Shown here: positions 26,760-40,400 of the stretch, piece after piece
Layout: every line of letters starts with the position of its first letter
Position numbering within the stretch: position 1 is the first letter of the stretch
Assembly (NCBI RefSeq): GCF_032118995.1
Contig: NC_092656.1
Coordinates: forward strand, 22,774,965 to 22,838,964
Source of the DNA: Asterias amurensis
Lineage: Eukaryota; Echinodermata; Asteroidea; Forcipulatida; Asteriidae
DNA: 64,000 bases
Direction: 5' to 3'
The notes under the pieces: generated by a model
Databases searched by the model: none
The model's input: only the letters and a program-made list of their open reading frames with translations
Told to the model about the DNA's origin: nothing
Translations under genes and position numbers: made by a program

Positions 26760-27030
26760 CAATGTAAGCCAACATGAAAGACTTTCTTGATAAAGCATTT
26801 ATGACACTGGCCAAGAAGCCAGCCAAACAGGCCATGGAGACTACCAAAATGGCCTCACTGGATCAAACATACCGATGTCAACTATAGAGACACCCATGGT
26901 CTCACTGGACCAAACAAAGTGATATAACAGCCATACAGCAGCAATCCAAGCATGCAGGCTTTACTGGACAAGGTTTCTACCTGTACATGTACAATATACT
27001 GGCCTCAAACAAAGCAATGTAAGCCATAGA
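26700..27030 (+). repeat. Degenerate tandem copies of the ECT2L C-terminal codons
   Basis: The last codons of ECT2L (GCCTCGCTAGATGAAACATA) recur in decayed form after the stop: GCCTCACTGGATCAAACATA at about 26850, GTCTCACTGGACCAAACAAA at about 26905 and GGCCTCAAACAAAGCAATGT at about 27001. The spacing is uneven (55-110 bp). This looks like an old tandem duplication spanning the stop codon, now mostly 3' untranslated sequence. Confidence 0.55.
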
Positions 27031-27969
27031 ACCAACCCAACTACGCTGGCCTTGAAGCAGAAATTGGCCTCTTTGAGGTACATGTACATGTACCAGACAT
27101 TGTTGAGCGAAACCACCAGTTATCAAGCAGGATTGAATTGATTTCAAACTTGTACAAAATACAACACTCACACCAAAATATTACAAACATGTACTTTATG
27201 CTACAAGGTTTTAAAAAACACAAATGCTGCAAAAGTGGATTTAAAAAGACTCATCGAAATAATGAACTTTGTATGATGCTGTTGAGACAGGGCACAAGCT
27301 TGTTTTCCTTTTTTTTCTCTCTTTGCACCTTACACCGTCCACCACTGACGTCACCAACGCACCATTCAAGTTTAGCTTCCTACATGAGCTTCATAGGGAT
27401 TATTTTACTCTAGACTCAAGAGACAACTTTTACATCCAGAAGTGAGCTTTGCCGAGTACCAGCGTAGATGTAGATGTAGAAAACAAAAGATAGATCAGCT
27501 TGCTGAAATCAGTGTGCTATCATGGTTGCCAGTGTTGCGTAGAATCCGATTTTCACAACAAATCTGTTTTGCTTGCCGATCGTGCACATTGGGGCGCGTG
27601 GCGCGCATATGAGGGTGCAAACATATTAGAACTCCCCTAGTTTGGGAGTGGTTTGAAAAGCTTTTTTACACAGATACACATGTACTTTAAATTAATAATA
27701 TCAAGGCTACTAACATGTTTAATCTAATCGATTGCAAAGCAATAATTTTGTGACTTTTTTTAGAGTATTTTTCTACTAGAGTATTTTGCACAGAACGATT
27801 TTCTATGATGACTTTTATTTTTTGCACACAGTGTGGTTTCACTGTTACTCTGAGAACACATACTTTTCTATGGTAGTACTTTTGCAAACTAATTTTCTAC
27901 TTGAACTTTTTAAAAATTTGGCAAACAGAGGTTCATGGAAAAAGTTTCACACAAATGTAGCAGAGGTTA

Positions 27970-28120
27970 ATAATAATAATAACAGTCGGTATTTATATAG
28001 CGCTTTATATGCAAGAGGGGGCATCTCAAAGTGCTTTAACATACAGTATTTTATGCAACGTATGGGACTAAGATTGAATTATGAGATCTACTCCTTTTGC
28101 ATAGCACCATGTAATGGTTT
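27970..28120 (-). mobile_element. SINE tail with (AAT)n
   Basis: TAATAATAATAATAACAG followed by TATTTATATAGCGCTTTATA is the complement of the AGCGC...TATATAA...TTATTATT tail seen in the SINE family. A body piece of the next SINE starts directly after it. Confidence 0.55.
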
Positions 28121-28405
28121 ACAAGGTGCTGTGGCGCAATATGCTGCAAATCCAACCAGGAACTATGGGGCGAACCCCTTCTCTTTTTGACAAGTGCAGT
28201 GGGTTATTTTTGTGTTTGTGCGTTACACAACACACAGGACCAGCGGCTTTACTATCCAATCGAAAGACAAAGCAATGGTTAAGTGTCTTGCTTAAGGACA
28301 CAAGTGACACAAGTGTCACGACTGGGATTCAAACCCACACTCTGCTGATCCGAAACACCAGAGTTTGAATTTGGTGCTCTTAACAGCTCAGCCACGACAC
28401 TTCCG
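28120..28405 (-). mobile_element. SINE copy, reverse strand
   Basis: The minus strand has GTCGTGGCTGAGCTGTTAAG (A-box-like) and GTGTGGGTTTGAATCCCAGT (B-box-like), followed by GTGTCCTTAAGCAAGACACT and the GAGAAGGGG block. A nearly complete head and body copy between ECT2L and VPS33B. Confidence 0.75.
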
Positions 28406-29127
28406 CGATCATCGGCGACCAACGACTATCTTCCCTAATACGGCACCCACCCTTTTACAAATTATCTGCCCAATAATTGGGCATTTCTTATATGCCATTT
28501 TTTTAAGATTTGTAAATTCATCACTTATTTAAAAACATTCTATGCACACCAGTCTTTCACTTTTCAGTACTTTTTTTGTAGCAAAACATGTACTTTAATA
28601 ATGCATGAATTGGAAATCAAACCAATACAATTATTAATTGAATTAAACTGATAAAATAATGTAAAATAATATATTTAAGTACTGTTGATTTGATTTGAAT
28701 TGAATTAATGATGCCGAATGTCCAGATAATTCAGTTTGTTAGTGGTCAGATGTAAATAATGTGTGCTTTAAAACGATTTAATTAATAATTAGTATTATTA
28801 ATATTTTAATCTTGAAATTTTAATATTTATTTTCAAGCAAACTTTAATCCATGATTTTGATTTTGATTTTGATTGGGCAATCCATAGCAACAAGATCTAG
28901 TACTTAGAAGCGTAGAGGTAAAGTATGGCAGAATATAACCTAGGTGAGATCTGGACTGTTCCAATCAATGAACACAATACTCAACAAAAACTGTAACTGT
29001 ACAATCATGCTGTTTTAACTATGTGTAAAGCTTTGCATCAAGTTTGCTTGAAGATAAATTCATGATCACAAGCATGCTCGTGAAATAGGGAGAAATGTTG
29101 AACATCTGTGTATCCCATCTCCAACCT

Positions 29128-29461
29128 GGGGCCAATTACATGTACATAAAGCTGCTCAAGCACAAGTGTCTAAGCACATTAAAAATATGCAGTTCAGAAT
29201 AAAGTTACCAGCCTAAGTACCTTCTCGCATTTACAATCAGTGACTGCTTTTTTTGCTTAGCAGATTAGCAGAAAGTTGCTAAGCATTATACTCTCTTAAG
29301 CACAAAACAGCTCAGCCCTATATAATTAACCAGAATATGGTTACCAGCCAAAATACTATGTCACCTGTACAATTTGTACCTAGTATCCTGCTCATGTCTG
29401 CTTAGCACACAATTGATAAGCAATATTCTTAGCTTAAGCAGCTGTATGAAGTTGAGCCCTG
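29128..29461. mobile_element. MITE family C, long variant
   Basis: Ends GGGGCCAATTACATG...AAGCTGCTCAAGCACA and CTTAAGCAGCTGTATGAAGT...GAGCCCT pair as inverted repeats. The inside is longer (about 330 bp) than in other copies and holds extra GCTTAGCA blocks. Confidence 0.6.
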
Positions 29462-30049
29462 ACCTTTAGAAACATTGGTATGAGATGCAGAAACGTTTCT
29501 GTTTCTCCATATTTCACTCGCTTGCGCTTGTGTGATAATTAATGATTGATTAATGTTTTTTTTCCAATTTAAAGTCATGGTACACCCCAACGCTCAACCC
29601 CAAATATTGTTACTTGTGAGGACAATGCAGTTTTCAAAGGAAAATGAATTTTTGTATTGGAACATTTCAAAAGGCACCAAGGCAATAAAAAGAGGCTTGA
29701 AGGTGATCACCTTTAAATGATTGAAAATTATCAATGGTCCTTTTGCAAACCCCAACCTGCAATGTGTACCATGACTTTAAAACACTGTTTGCCAAACTGA
29801 AATAATAATATTTGTGATAAATTTTTGTGTACATGATTAAATAAATTTGTATACAAATAATTACCATCTCTATCATTTTGTGTGTCTCGGTACAAAATAA
29901 TATACATGTATCCATCAAGGTTTTTATAACATTTAATATATACACTGGCTTTTTGTTGTGATATAGATTTTATACAACAGCCGATTATATTAAATATTGC
30001 ACATATATTTCTTGCCTTGTGTGTTTATTGATTAGTATTTTGGGGATGA

Positions 30050-30240
30050 AAAAAGAAAAATGACTTGAGCAGGATTTAAACATGCGACCTCCAGATTAAC
30101 ATGAGGGTACTGCACTGCTCTAACTGAGCTACAGCATCTAGCTCTATGTTGTTTTCCAGTGTTGACAACATCTCTGTGCACAAGTTCAATTCTCACTCTT
30201 GTCAATTTTACTTTGATCGACCCCAATTGAACAAAAAGTT
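30050..30240 (-). mobile_element. SINE family 2 copy, reverse
   Basis: The minus strand reads GATGCTGTAGCTCAGTTAGA ... GAGGTCGCATGTTTAAATCC and then TCATTTTTCTTTTTTCATCC. It has the same tRNA-like head as at 63540. Confidence 0.65.
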
Positions 30241-30654
30241 ACGTTAGTTTCCCTTGTGTTTTTTTTACTTGATTGGTATTAGTATTACAATCAAAATGGT
30301 GTGCACTGTGCACTCCCACAGGTAACAGTGTGTGCATTCAATATTTGTGCCTTCGTTCTTAGTACAAATTTCGGAATGGAAATTAGTGCTAAAAATAATC
30401 ATACACAGTATTTTGCTGTACATGTAGATCGATCTATGTAGAAGACCAAAATATTAACCGAATTCATCTGACATTATCATCACAATATACATGGTTAAAC
30501 CATTATGTGGGTATTTAATTACCCTGACTGTGTTTTACATCTCTCCATGGCATGCATGGAAAACCTGTGTAGTCTGTATTTTAGGTGATGCAACAATTAC
30601 ATGCTTACCATCAATTTTGAATGAAATTTGACTTTCAAACTGGACCACAATACT

Positions 30655-30765
30655 AACTCTACTCATTGGGATATCAGTGGTTAGCCTGGCTGGATTTGAA
30701 CCCACAACCTTGAGATTGCAAGCCTTACATTCTAACAATTTCACCAGAGCGACAAGTGACATGGC
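30655..30765 (-). mobile_element. tRNA-like SINE head, reverse
   Basis: The minus strand shows GTCGCTCTGGTGAAATTGTT ... CAAGGTTGTGGGTTCAAATC, matching A-box and B-box spacing. It has no folded acceptor stem and no 3' CCA-adjacent discriminator pattern that would make it a tRNA gene. Confidence 0.55.
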
Positions 30766-30786
30766 CTGAAATGACCTTGGTTGTTC

Positions 30787-31045
30787 ACACGCTTGGTTGT
30801 TCCTCGCACCTATAAAAAGGCTGGAGACAATCTATTTTTCAATGCAGCTCCTAAGCTTTGGAACCAACTGCCCTAAGACGTCGGAGAAGCAGTGTCTACT
30901 TCGATCTTCAAGCGGTCTCTCAAAACGTTTTTGTTTCCCCACTTAGAACCTCTAGTATTTTTCTTTTGTTTCGTTTTCTACTTATGTTATTTTGTTTTTC
31001 TTATGAGGCGCTGTGTTAATTGTAGAGTGCCATAGAAATGTTTAT
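30787..31045 (+). mobile_element. LINE 3' end fragment
   Basis: The plus strand translates to a stretch with FNAAPKLWNQLP ... FKRSLKTFLF. This is the conserved WNxLP ... FKxxLKTxLF ending of CR1/L2-like non-LTR retrotransposon ORF2 proteins. It is followed by a short 3' region (TGAGGCGCTGTGTTAATTGT) and a TTATTATTATTA tail, as expected for a 5'-truncated insertion. Confidence 0.75.
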
Positions 31046-31474
31046 TATTATTAATAACCTGAAAGTCATAACATGTGTTTCGGCCCAAAGATGGTGGGAG
31101 GAACAAGTACAGGACCGGGTAAGGCTGTTGAATTTTCAGGCACATGTAGGTAGAGTTTGATATTTTGAGACTGTACCACTACCTCAGCACAGGATTTGAA
31201 GGTCGATCTATATCATGTCCTTTTTTTCCCCTGATGAACAAACTTGTATCAAAATGACATTCCACAAAACAAATTGTAGCTGTGCAAACTTTGTATGGAG
31301 TATTTACCAATGTTTGTATCCTCCATCGAGAAACTGTTCCTGGACGGATACTTTGAGCCTTCATCACCAAAGCAAGTCTTGAAGAACTTGTCTCTCAAAC
31401 CTGATTGGTGACGACTTCTCTGAGGCGGCATGGATATTTGTTTAGTCTCGCAGTCCTGGCAATTTCAACAGAGT

Positions 31475-34400
31475 TCATTTTTTGCCATCATTGAGAGATC
31501 CGACAAGTTCAGCGCCATTTGTGATTGCTGTCATTGCAAATATAAAGTGGTAACCTAAAAGGAAGACAATATAAAGTGACATGACACAAGTTAATATTGC
31601 ACGACCCAATTTTTCGTCATTTCACTTCATTTATTCTGGTTGTGAAGCCAAGGACTCTCAGAAAAGTGAACTTAATCACTGTACTAGCCAAACGCCAAAT
31701 GGAAAGAAGACAAGAAAGCTAGTTTCAGTTCTAGTGGGAGGAAAAGCCCAGAGAACTATTACAGGAAAAAAACACGCAATCAGGAGGGGACTGAAAGCCC
31801 AATCCAAATAGTGCCTCCCCTTTGAACAAGGTTTATTAACCCAATTAACCCGAGGACATCGTCAGAATAATCTTGGAACCGCCATACTGTAGGGCAATGT
31901 AACTGTGCGTTATACAGTGAAATGCGCATTTAAGACGTTTACATGTAAACCTATTGACCACCAACATGGTGAGCGTGACACAGCCACGGCGTGTGTTGTG
32001 CGTGCAAGGGGTCAATAATGTAGGTAGAAGGTAAGGAAAGATACCAGTACCACTACACAACCCAACCACCGACGCTAACCTGACTAACCTCACAGAAAGT
32101 GAACAACATTCTGAAATGTTTTCTCTGAACAAAATGTGACAGATGCTTCAAAAAGAAAACACATAGAGTTGGGGAGGTAGTGCTTTCTGCTCTACCGGCC
32201 AGGCTTCAGACTGATGATACTCAAGCCTACATGTACATCCGTATGGACTGTAAAAGGGGTAACCCTGTTTCAGCCCTAGGAATAGGTGGCAATGGCCTCT
32301 GGAAAAAAACAGTTGTAGCCTACACCTTGAAGTGGCCTTAAGGCCTTGTGTGTCTGGCGACTTAAATAAAAAAATATATAAAAAATAGAGCCACTGTTGC
32401 ATGTTCCAAGCGCATTGCAGAAAACACCTGCAAAATGCAAAATGTATAAAGTTTTTGTAAACATGGCACACTCATTAACGAATATTACGGAAACTCACCC
32501 TTTATTTTGCCAAGCAACCTGAGTGCTGCCATCTCTGCGTATGTGCATCCGCCAAGAAAGTAGACCAGCACTACTTTTTCTGACGGCGTATCAGGCTGAT
32601 GACTGTTACTCGTACGGCCTTGCATAAGGAAAAATAAAGAATACATGATGGCCTTTGACGCAAGTAGGGTGTTGTGGCTGAGCGGATAAGAGCACCGAAC
32701 TCAAGCTATGGTGCTTCTGTTCAGCAGAGTGTGGGTTTGAATCCCGGTCGTGACACTTGTGTCCCTGAGCAAGATAATTAACTATAATTGCTTCTCTCCA
32801 CCCTGGGGTAAATGGGTACCTGTGAGGGCAGAGATGGTTCGTGTGATTGATTTAGCCGAGTAGCACATATTAATGTTGCACAGGCTGCATACTCTGAGAT
32901 GGTTTAAGGAGTGATTTTAGGCCCAGTGACCAGAGGTAATAATGTGAAGCGCTTTGGGACGCCCTCCGGGTGTGAAAAGCGCTATCTGGAAACGGGTTAT
33001 TGTTATTAAGTCGCCATTAGCACTGAAGCATTTCATACATATAGTGCACAGTCAATTGAAGTGCCATTGGGGCTGATGAAAGGGTTAAATATGTGAATGA
33101 AATATTTGCTACACAGGTGTGCATTTCAAAAAGAAATTTTACAAAAACAAAGTTAAACAAACTAAATAAGTTTTATCAACACATGTTGTGGTCAACAAAT
33201 CAGAAAGTGAAAGTGTTTTGCATTCTTGACAAATAAAATTTGTAGTTGATTTAAAATGTGTATTTTCATCATAAAATTGCCTGACTCCAGTGAAAAGTTC
33301 TAAATTTATCATCACTGATTTAGACGAATTAAACTTGCAAGCATTAATCATCTTAAAAGATATACCTTTTACAGACTGTGCTTTGTGTTCAGCAAACGCT
33401 GGTCCTGGTAGCAGTTTAGTGATGTCATCTAACCCGGCCCAACCTCCTTTAGCTAAGACCTGGAAGATTAAAGAATAATGATATGCACTTTCTTTTACAG
33501 CACTTTATCGCACAAAAGGGCATCTCAAAGCGCTCATTTATTTTTTCTACAAGGTATATGCATAGCCAGTTTTCAAATCTCAGACCCATTTATATACACT
33601 CAAGTTTATTCATAAACCATTATGGCTTGCTTCATAAACCGTGCATTTTGTGCAAAACAAGATGGTGGCTCCATGATAAACATACCTGCTCAACCAGTTT
33701 ACATGTAAGTGGAGTGAAGGCACCGCTGAAAACATAAGACATATCCTCTGGATTGCGTAGATTCACGTCTCCTGATTTTGGAATCTACAACAGAAGAAAT
33801 TAACACTCTTGTTATCACATTGGTTTGACATAATCAACTGCTGGTGCCCACATTGTTGTTTGACCCTTTAAGCATAACTACATGTACCTCCTGGGGCTGG
33901 AACAGGGTTACCCACTCAAAAGTCCCTCAAAGGATGAAGGCATGGGTATCATCCACTGAGAGCCTGGCTAGTAGTAGAGCAGAATGCACTACCTTCCCAA
34001 CTTTTTACGAAATTAAGGTTAAGTGCCTTGCGCAAGAGCACAAGTGTCATGACCAGGATTCGAACCCATACTCAGCTGCTGACTTCACCAGAGCTTGGGC
34101 TCGGTGAACTAGACTGCTCAGCCACTACAAGATATGACTTCCCCAGCCTAAATTTAAACACTCCTCACCCAATTTAGATAAACTGTCCTGAGTAAAGATG
34201 GGTTGCACATGGGCAAGGCTTTCATTGGCTGAGAGTTGTGCGCAACGTGTACACGCATGCACTTTGTCATTCTTTATCTTCAAATATTGCGGTTGGTAGC
34301 GTTTTGTGCAATCCATCTATTCATTACATAGTAGTGTAGCAATCCACATGATCTTTCTTACCAGATTGAGTTTCTTGCACAGCATACGGAACGTGGTCTT

Positions 34401-37400
34401 CTTCATCATCGCCTTGTCCGTAATCTTAGTCTTGACGTCAGTCACGGTCAGTTTACTGACCTCCACGGAGGGCTGCTCTGTGTACAAACCAAGTTTACGC
34501 AGATTGGAAAATGTGAGTAGATGTTTGTGGCCGTGGCTCTGTAGGAAGTGAGTCTGGAGGGTTTGATAGTCCCTGCTGGACAGACCTGAGGAATAATCAA
34601 AGCGAGAACGAGTTACAGACAAGAAAGAGCACTGGTCAGGTTGGCATTTTCAAGAAAATACATAGCCTCCAACGCAGCCTAAAAAGTTTAACTGTTTTTA
34701 ATTTTGGTTTGAAAAAAGACAAATTTACTAGAGTGAGATTTTAACCTTTGGCCTCCGGATTAATGTGCCTGCACTCTACCACCTAAGTGACCTATCCCTA
34801 TGTGGGAGATCTTCCTATTTTGTCAGTATCTTTGTTCAGGGGTGCCAGTCACAAGCCATTCTACGTGTAACTGCTGTATAGCTGGAGATCACACCCTCAT
34901 TTTTGTTACACTACAACCTAGCAAGTGGTAGCAGAGGGATCACTAAAATGGATGGGACTATTTTGTTTTTTATTTTTATTATCAATTTCTTTTGCAAAAA
35001 ATAGTTATTGGCCTGATGTTTCGACCCTAGCAGAGTCTTTCTCGAAGGCTAAATGACAACACAACCGTTAATTTCTTTTAATGGAAAATGATAGAACAGA
35101 GGCTTAACACTTAATACAATAAATGTAAAAATAAAATAAAACATGACCTCAAAAAGCTAAAAAAAAGTTCTTTGTTCATCAGGGGTGCCTAGAGAAATAA
35201 AGTACTACAGGGATCATAACTACATGTACATGTCTCCTGACGATGACTAGAGCAAGCTAGTCAAAACGTTGAGACCAATTCAAGAACCGACTCCGCGGTT
35301 GTACAGTTAATTACGATCCTATAAGCTTAAGTACGTGTAGAAGTCCCAGCCTATTTCTATACCATTCGCCCAGGTAATAGTTAATAAGCAGGACAGTTCT
35401 TTTCAGAACTGAGAAATCTCTGAACACCCGTACAATCTACTCCGTGGTAGTAGAATAAAGCAAGCTAGTTCTCTAAGAACAAACTCTACCTGGCGAGTAG
35501 ATACACACATGGTGTTACCGCAAACCAAATATATACACATGAGTATGTACATACCATTTTGTGTGAGTGACAACAAGCAGATCAGCCTCAATAGTTTATC
35601 TGGTGGAACCTGTAAAAAAGATAAATTTTTTCTTCTAATTATTGTAATAATTACATGATTCTGGGTTTTGTAGCCAAGAGCTTAACTAAAGTTTTGTTGT
35701 TCAGCAGAGGGTGGGAGTCGAGTACCGGTTTTGGCACTTGTTTCCTTGAGCAAGATACTTTACCATCTTACTTTGTCCTTCGGACGAGCCCAAGTGATAG
35801 GATTAGTACATACATGTAGTTCATGTAAAAGAACCCAGAACACTTTGAAGAGTAGGGGTGAACCTTGGTGTTTCTGGTTCACATACATTTGTAACAAGTA
35901 CCCGTATTTACAGGTTTCCTCGGGTGATTAGGTGCACCTATGAGAGGCATCCATTGTTTCATAACAGAGAAACAAATGATCACCTGAACCAATGCTTTAA
36001 GGTTTGACTAACAATGACATACTTGAAAGGTCATGAGAAATGGCTAATTTGAACAACTAAAATATTGTTTGTTTTTCTTTCTACAAAAAGCAAAAAGAAA
36101 GGCATAATAAAGCACATAAACTGTACAGTAACGCCATCCAAAGGATGTTAACATGTACATAACTAAAACTACCTAAAAGTTAAGAAGCAATTCCAAAATG
36201 GCTAGCAAAACATTTTAAAGCTGGTAAAAAAAAGGCAGACTGAAAAGTGGGGAAAAGCAAATCAAAAAGGGGAACACAACTAAATTGTCATCAAAATGGG
36301 GAATTGTGTACATGCTCTGAACCCCCCAACAAAAAACGGACTAAAACAGATTGGATTGCCAATCTACATCCATAGGGCAATGACTTCAGATCTTGACCAT
36401 TCTTGCCCTTAGTTTGGTTTTATGGACACTGGTAGAGGTGCCGCTTAACTCAAAAGGTAACTTAAGCACTAAACAATTTTGCTTACCGAAAAAGGTTACC
36501 AACCGCAATACCATTTCACATGTACAGCAACAGTCTGTGACTGGTTTCCTGCTAATTTTTGTTAGGAGACCTTTGCTGAGTATCATTTGCTGCTTATTAA
36601 TGCTACCCCACATACTTAGAAGTTTGTTTACTCATTGAAAGTTAATTTGTCCCTTATCAAGAATCAAAAAGTGGTCAAGTGTTAGCAGCTTAGCAACTTT
36701 CTGCTCAGCAAAATTAAGAAGGGTACTAGTCACAAATTATACATATGACATGCTACTTTGCTTGGTAACCTTATTCAGTGGTAAAGTTGATAGCGGAAAG
36801 GGGAAAAAGGTCAACAACATGGCAGACAAAAATTGCACCAGCGGAAAAGCAAAACACATTTTTTTTCATGCATGGAAACGTGTATACATTATAGTGCACA
36901 GTTTTACCTGCAATGGGCCAACCTGTGGGTTACAAGAGTAAGAGGGTAAAACAAGAAATCAACTTGCAGCTGAATTGTGACACAATTTTCCAAACTAAAT
37001 CTTCTTTGAAACTCAAAAATTAACACCTAGTTGCTGTAGCAGTAAAACGACAGAAAGAAAGAGTAACACAAATACACATGGTTTTTTTTGTTTTCAGGGG
37101 AAAAAAGTAAGTAAGAAAGAAATTGTAGCTTTGAACATTTGAAGCGAAACCAAGCAGATATTTTGCATTACTTTTAGAACTTTTGGACTATTTTATAGAC
37201 CCGAGTACTGATGACGCCAAAGTTTGTTTACCACTTTGCAGAAGAACAGGAAATCGTTGTTTCTCTACACAACAGTCAAGAATGCAGGACCCAGTCACAG
37301 CACTCAGGTAATACTGTAAACAAACTATGACGTCATTAATACTCAGGGACCAATTTCATAGAGCTGCTTAAAAGCATGAAAATAGCTGGCTTATTTTACA

Positions 37401-40400
37401 CATGTTACTGGCCCAAATTTCATGCCATGTACATTGCTTGAGACTGGTATTTAGCTGTTGTTTACTTAGCATTACAATTGAGTGGAGTCTTGGCCGGTAA
37501 TCTGATTTTACTAAGCAAGGATTTTTTGGCTTAAGCAAAGTTTTGTGCTTTAAGCAGCTCTATGAAATTGGGCCCAGGTCTATAATGCGCATGTATTTGA
37601 TCATCAAAGTACATGTTTGGATTGAAATAGTGATGGTTGTGGGTTCGAATCCCACTCAATGTGTCCAGGGAATAAATGACAGCATTTCACATAATACATC
37701 AATGATGGGTAAATAAAAAATAAGTGGTTTCAAATTCCAAGAATTGGAGGTTTTATAACAAGATTGGTAGAGTTGACAACTATTGCGCGAGTCAGGGGAA
37801 AATAGTGAAAAACATGCACTCTCTTCCGAATGTTAACACAGTGTCCTTAATTTTAGTTTAAACAACCAATATGAACCGTTGCATTTTATAAGGTTTTCAG
37901 ATACCACAGTGAACGATTACCCTTGTATGGCAGAGCAAAATGCTACACAAAAGGCCTCTGACACTTCTCAAAGATTAATAATCATTTGCTACTCACATAA
38001 AACCGTTCAGTGTGCACAACACATGTTCAGTCCACATGCTTTGCTATAGAAACTTGCTAGATCAATTCATTATTCGCTGTATCAGTTTTCTAGAGCCGGA
38101 CTAGAACCTGCAACCTAGAACCATCACCAAGGTGAATTTGTTGGGTAGTTACAGGATAAACTGATCAACAGAGTTTATTTACTAACCTGTCTGTCAATTT
38201 GTTCCTCTATGTAGGTAGTACACTCCTTCATGTTGATTCCTTCCAGTAAACCTGACAAATAAACAAAGATTTTAACTATTATTATTTACTAGCGAGGCCC
38301 ATACATACATGTAGTGCAGTTTTCCAATTGTTTCATAAGATACACTGCACCCAGTGGCAGTGCTAACAGAGGGAACAATGCCCAGCCCATAACAATGGGC
38401 CATTCAGAAAACTCAATGTTAAAAAATGTTGATTTCTTTTTTTCGCAATTAGTTTGACCCTAACCCTAACCTCAAATTGCAATTTTTAAATAGTAAATGG
38501 CTTCATAACATAATTGATATACTAAAGCACATTTAGAAGCAACACTCAAATGAACCAGATATTTTAGATCAAAGGTTTTCACCATCAGTTCAACTGCTTA
38601 TCCTGGCTTAAACAAACAATTTTGTAGCTTAATCAGGGTTGAACTTTATGATCTTGAGCAGCTGGGTATTTTTTTCTCATTTTGTTGTTGTTTTTTATCA
38701 TACATATTTGTTTTAACAAAAGCTTAATTTTGATTTTCATTTGACCAACCTGCCCACAATTTGGAAAAGACAATCAGTTTGTACACATTGACTATTGTGA
38801 ATGGCCATCAACATTTGTTTTGTTAAATTGCAACAATATCAGAAAACAGGTCAAATTATACAAAGTCAGTTGATCGTCAATGAAACTTTGGTGAAATATC
38901 ACATCTAAAGTCTTATTGTATCCTATCATTTTTATTGTTGATTTATTGAAGCACTATTTTGGAATCTTACTATGCTCTGTCTGAAGCTGTTCCTCAAAGT
39001 TGACCTGCTTATTCTTGAGATCGAGTATCCTCTCACAAGCTCCAATGTCTACAAGAGAAAAAAAATGTGTTAAAGGTGAAGGAAAAGCACTGGCAGATAA
39101 AGACACATGGATACACAAACAATAGAAATTAAAGAGAATTATAGAGATGGGGAACTCATGAAATGAAAAGTGAAATGTTCACAGCAAAATACAGGTATGT
39201 GACGGCATGTTAATCTGGAGGTCGCAGGCTCGAATCCTGCTCAGGTAAATTTGTCCTTGTTCGAATCCCCCCCCCTCCCAAACAATAAACCCAATCAGTT
39301 TGACCTGTGGTTTATAACTTGATGTAATTTATAAGACGCATCTCCTTTAAGTGACCCTTTTAGTGCTGCTTCCCAGGTTGTAACATGAACTTAGGTGTGA
39401 TCCATGGCTACAATACATGGCCTCGACGGCACACCAGGCTTCTTATGAGGGTACAGAACATCTCATGGCAGGATTACAAGACCAAAGAACAGATCTACGG
39501 AGACATTCCACCAATCTCTACTACTGTTGCTCAACACAGAGTCCGCTTTGCAGGTCACTGCCTTCGTGCCAAAGACAAGGTCATTCCTGACGTGTTATAT
39601 TCCTATATTCCTATATTTGTTAAAGGAACACATTGCCTTGGATCGGGGGAGTTGGTCAATAAAAAGGATTTGTAACCATTTGTTGTAAAATGCATATCAG
39701 CCATTCCATGGTATTTGCGCTTCATAGTAAAAAAATCAAAATGGTTATCAGTGAAGTTTTTACATTTATTTTGAAACAAGAACACCTAGTGCTTCTATTT
39801 CTAAAAAGACTTTATAAAAATATTCTTTATTGTTTTTGTGACAGCCTTGGGAGTAAAGGGTAAAAAGTGTACACTGAAGTCTGAAAAATCCTTGAAATTC
39901 AGGTTTTGAAAAAAAAAACATGAAACAATAGGTGTTCAGATTTAATCATTATGTATAAACAACAAAGAGTCATTAGTAAGGACAGCCAAAATTAAATATA
40001 CCTTTTTGAACTATTGACTTTTGAAAAATGGGAGTTAATTTTTACCCTCGTTTTACTGTCACGCGAGTCACAAAAAAAATGATTATAGTATTTTTTCTGT
40101 TATAGACCCTCAACATTTTTTTTCTTCTCTCTCATAATAGTGGTCTTTTCAAAGGGTCTTTCAAGAATTTATTAGTTTTTTTTTACCTAGGCATTCTACT
40201 TTTTAAAAAAAACACCCTCGAGTTTGTCACGCGAGTCACGGCAAATGCACTTAATGCACATGGTTGGCAAAAGCTACCAAATTATTCTGGGGATGATGTC
40301 TACATGGAATGTTAAAAAAGCACCCCAGCCCACTGGAACATACTACTATGCCCCTGAATTTATAAATTTATGTTAGAAAAAGGAATTATTACAGTGTACA

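Larger units (their letters stand above)
26760..31474. other. ECT2L-VPS33B convergent intergenic region
   Basis: 4.7 kb between two convergent genes, AT-rich, with no exon-like open frame. It presumably contains both 3' untranslated regions, but I could not assign cleavage sites; AATAAA strings at about 29190, 29685 and 29843 are too far away to be sure. The recognisable contents are SINEs, a family C MITE and a LINE 3' scrap, each listed separately. Confidence 0.6.

Noticed and set aside
38455-38475. Telomere-like CCCTAACCCTAACC
   Set aside because: Only about two units, isolated in a VPS33B intron; it is not a telomeric array.
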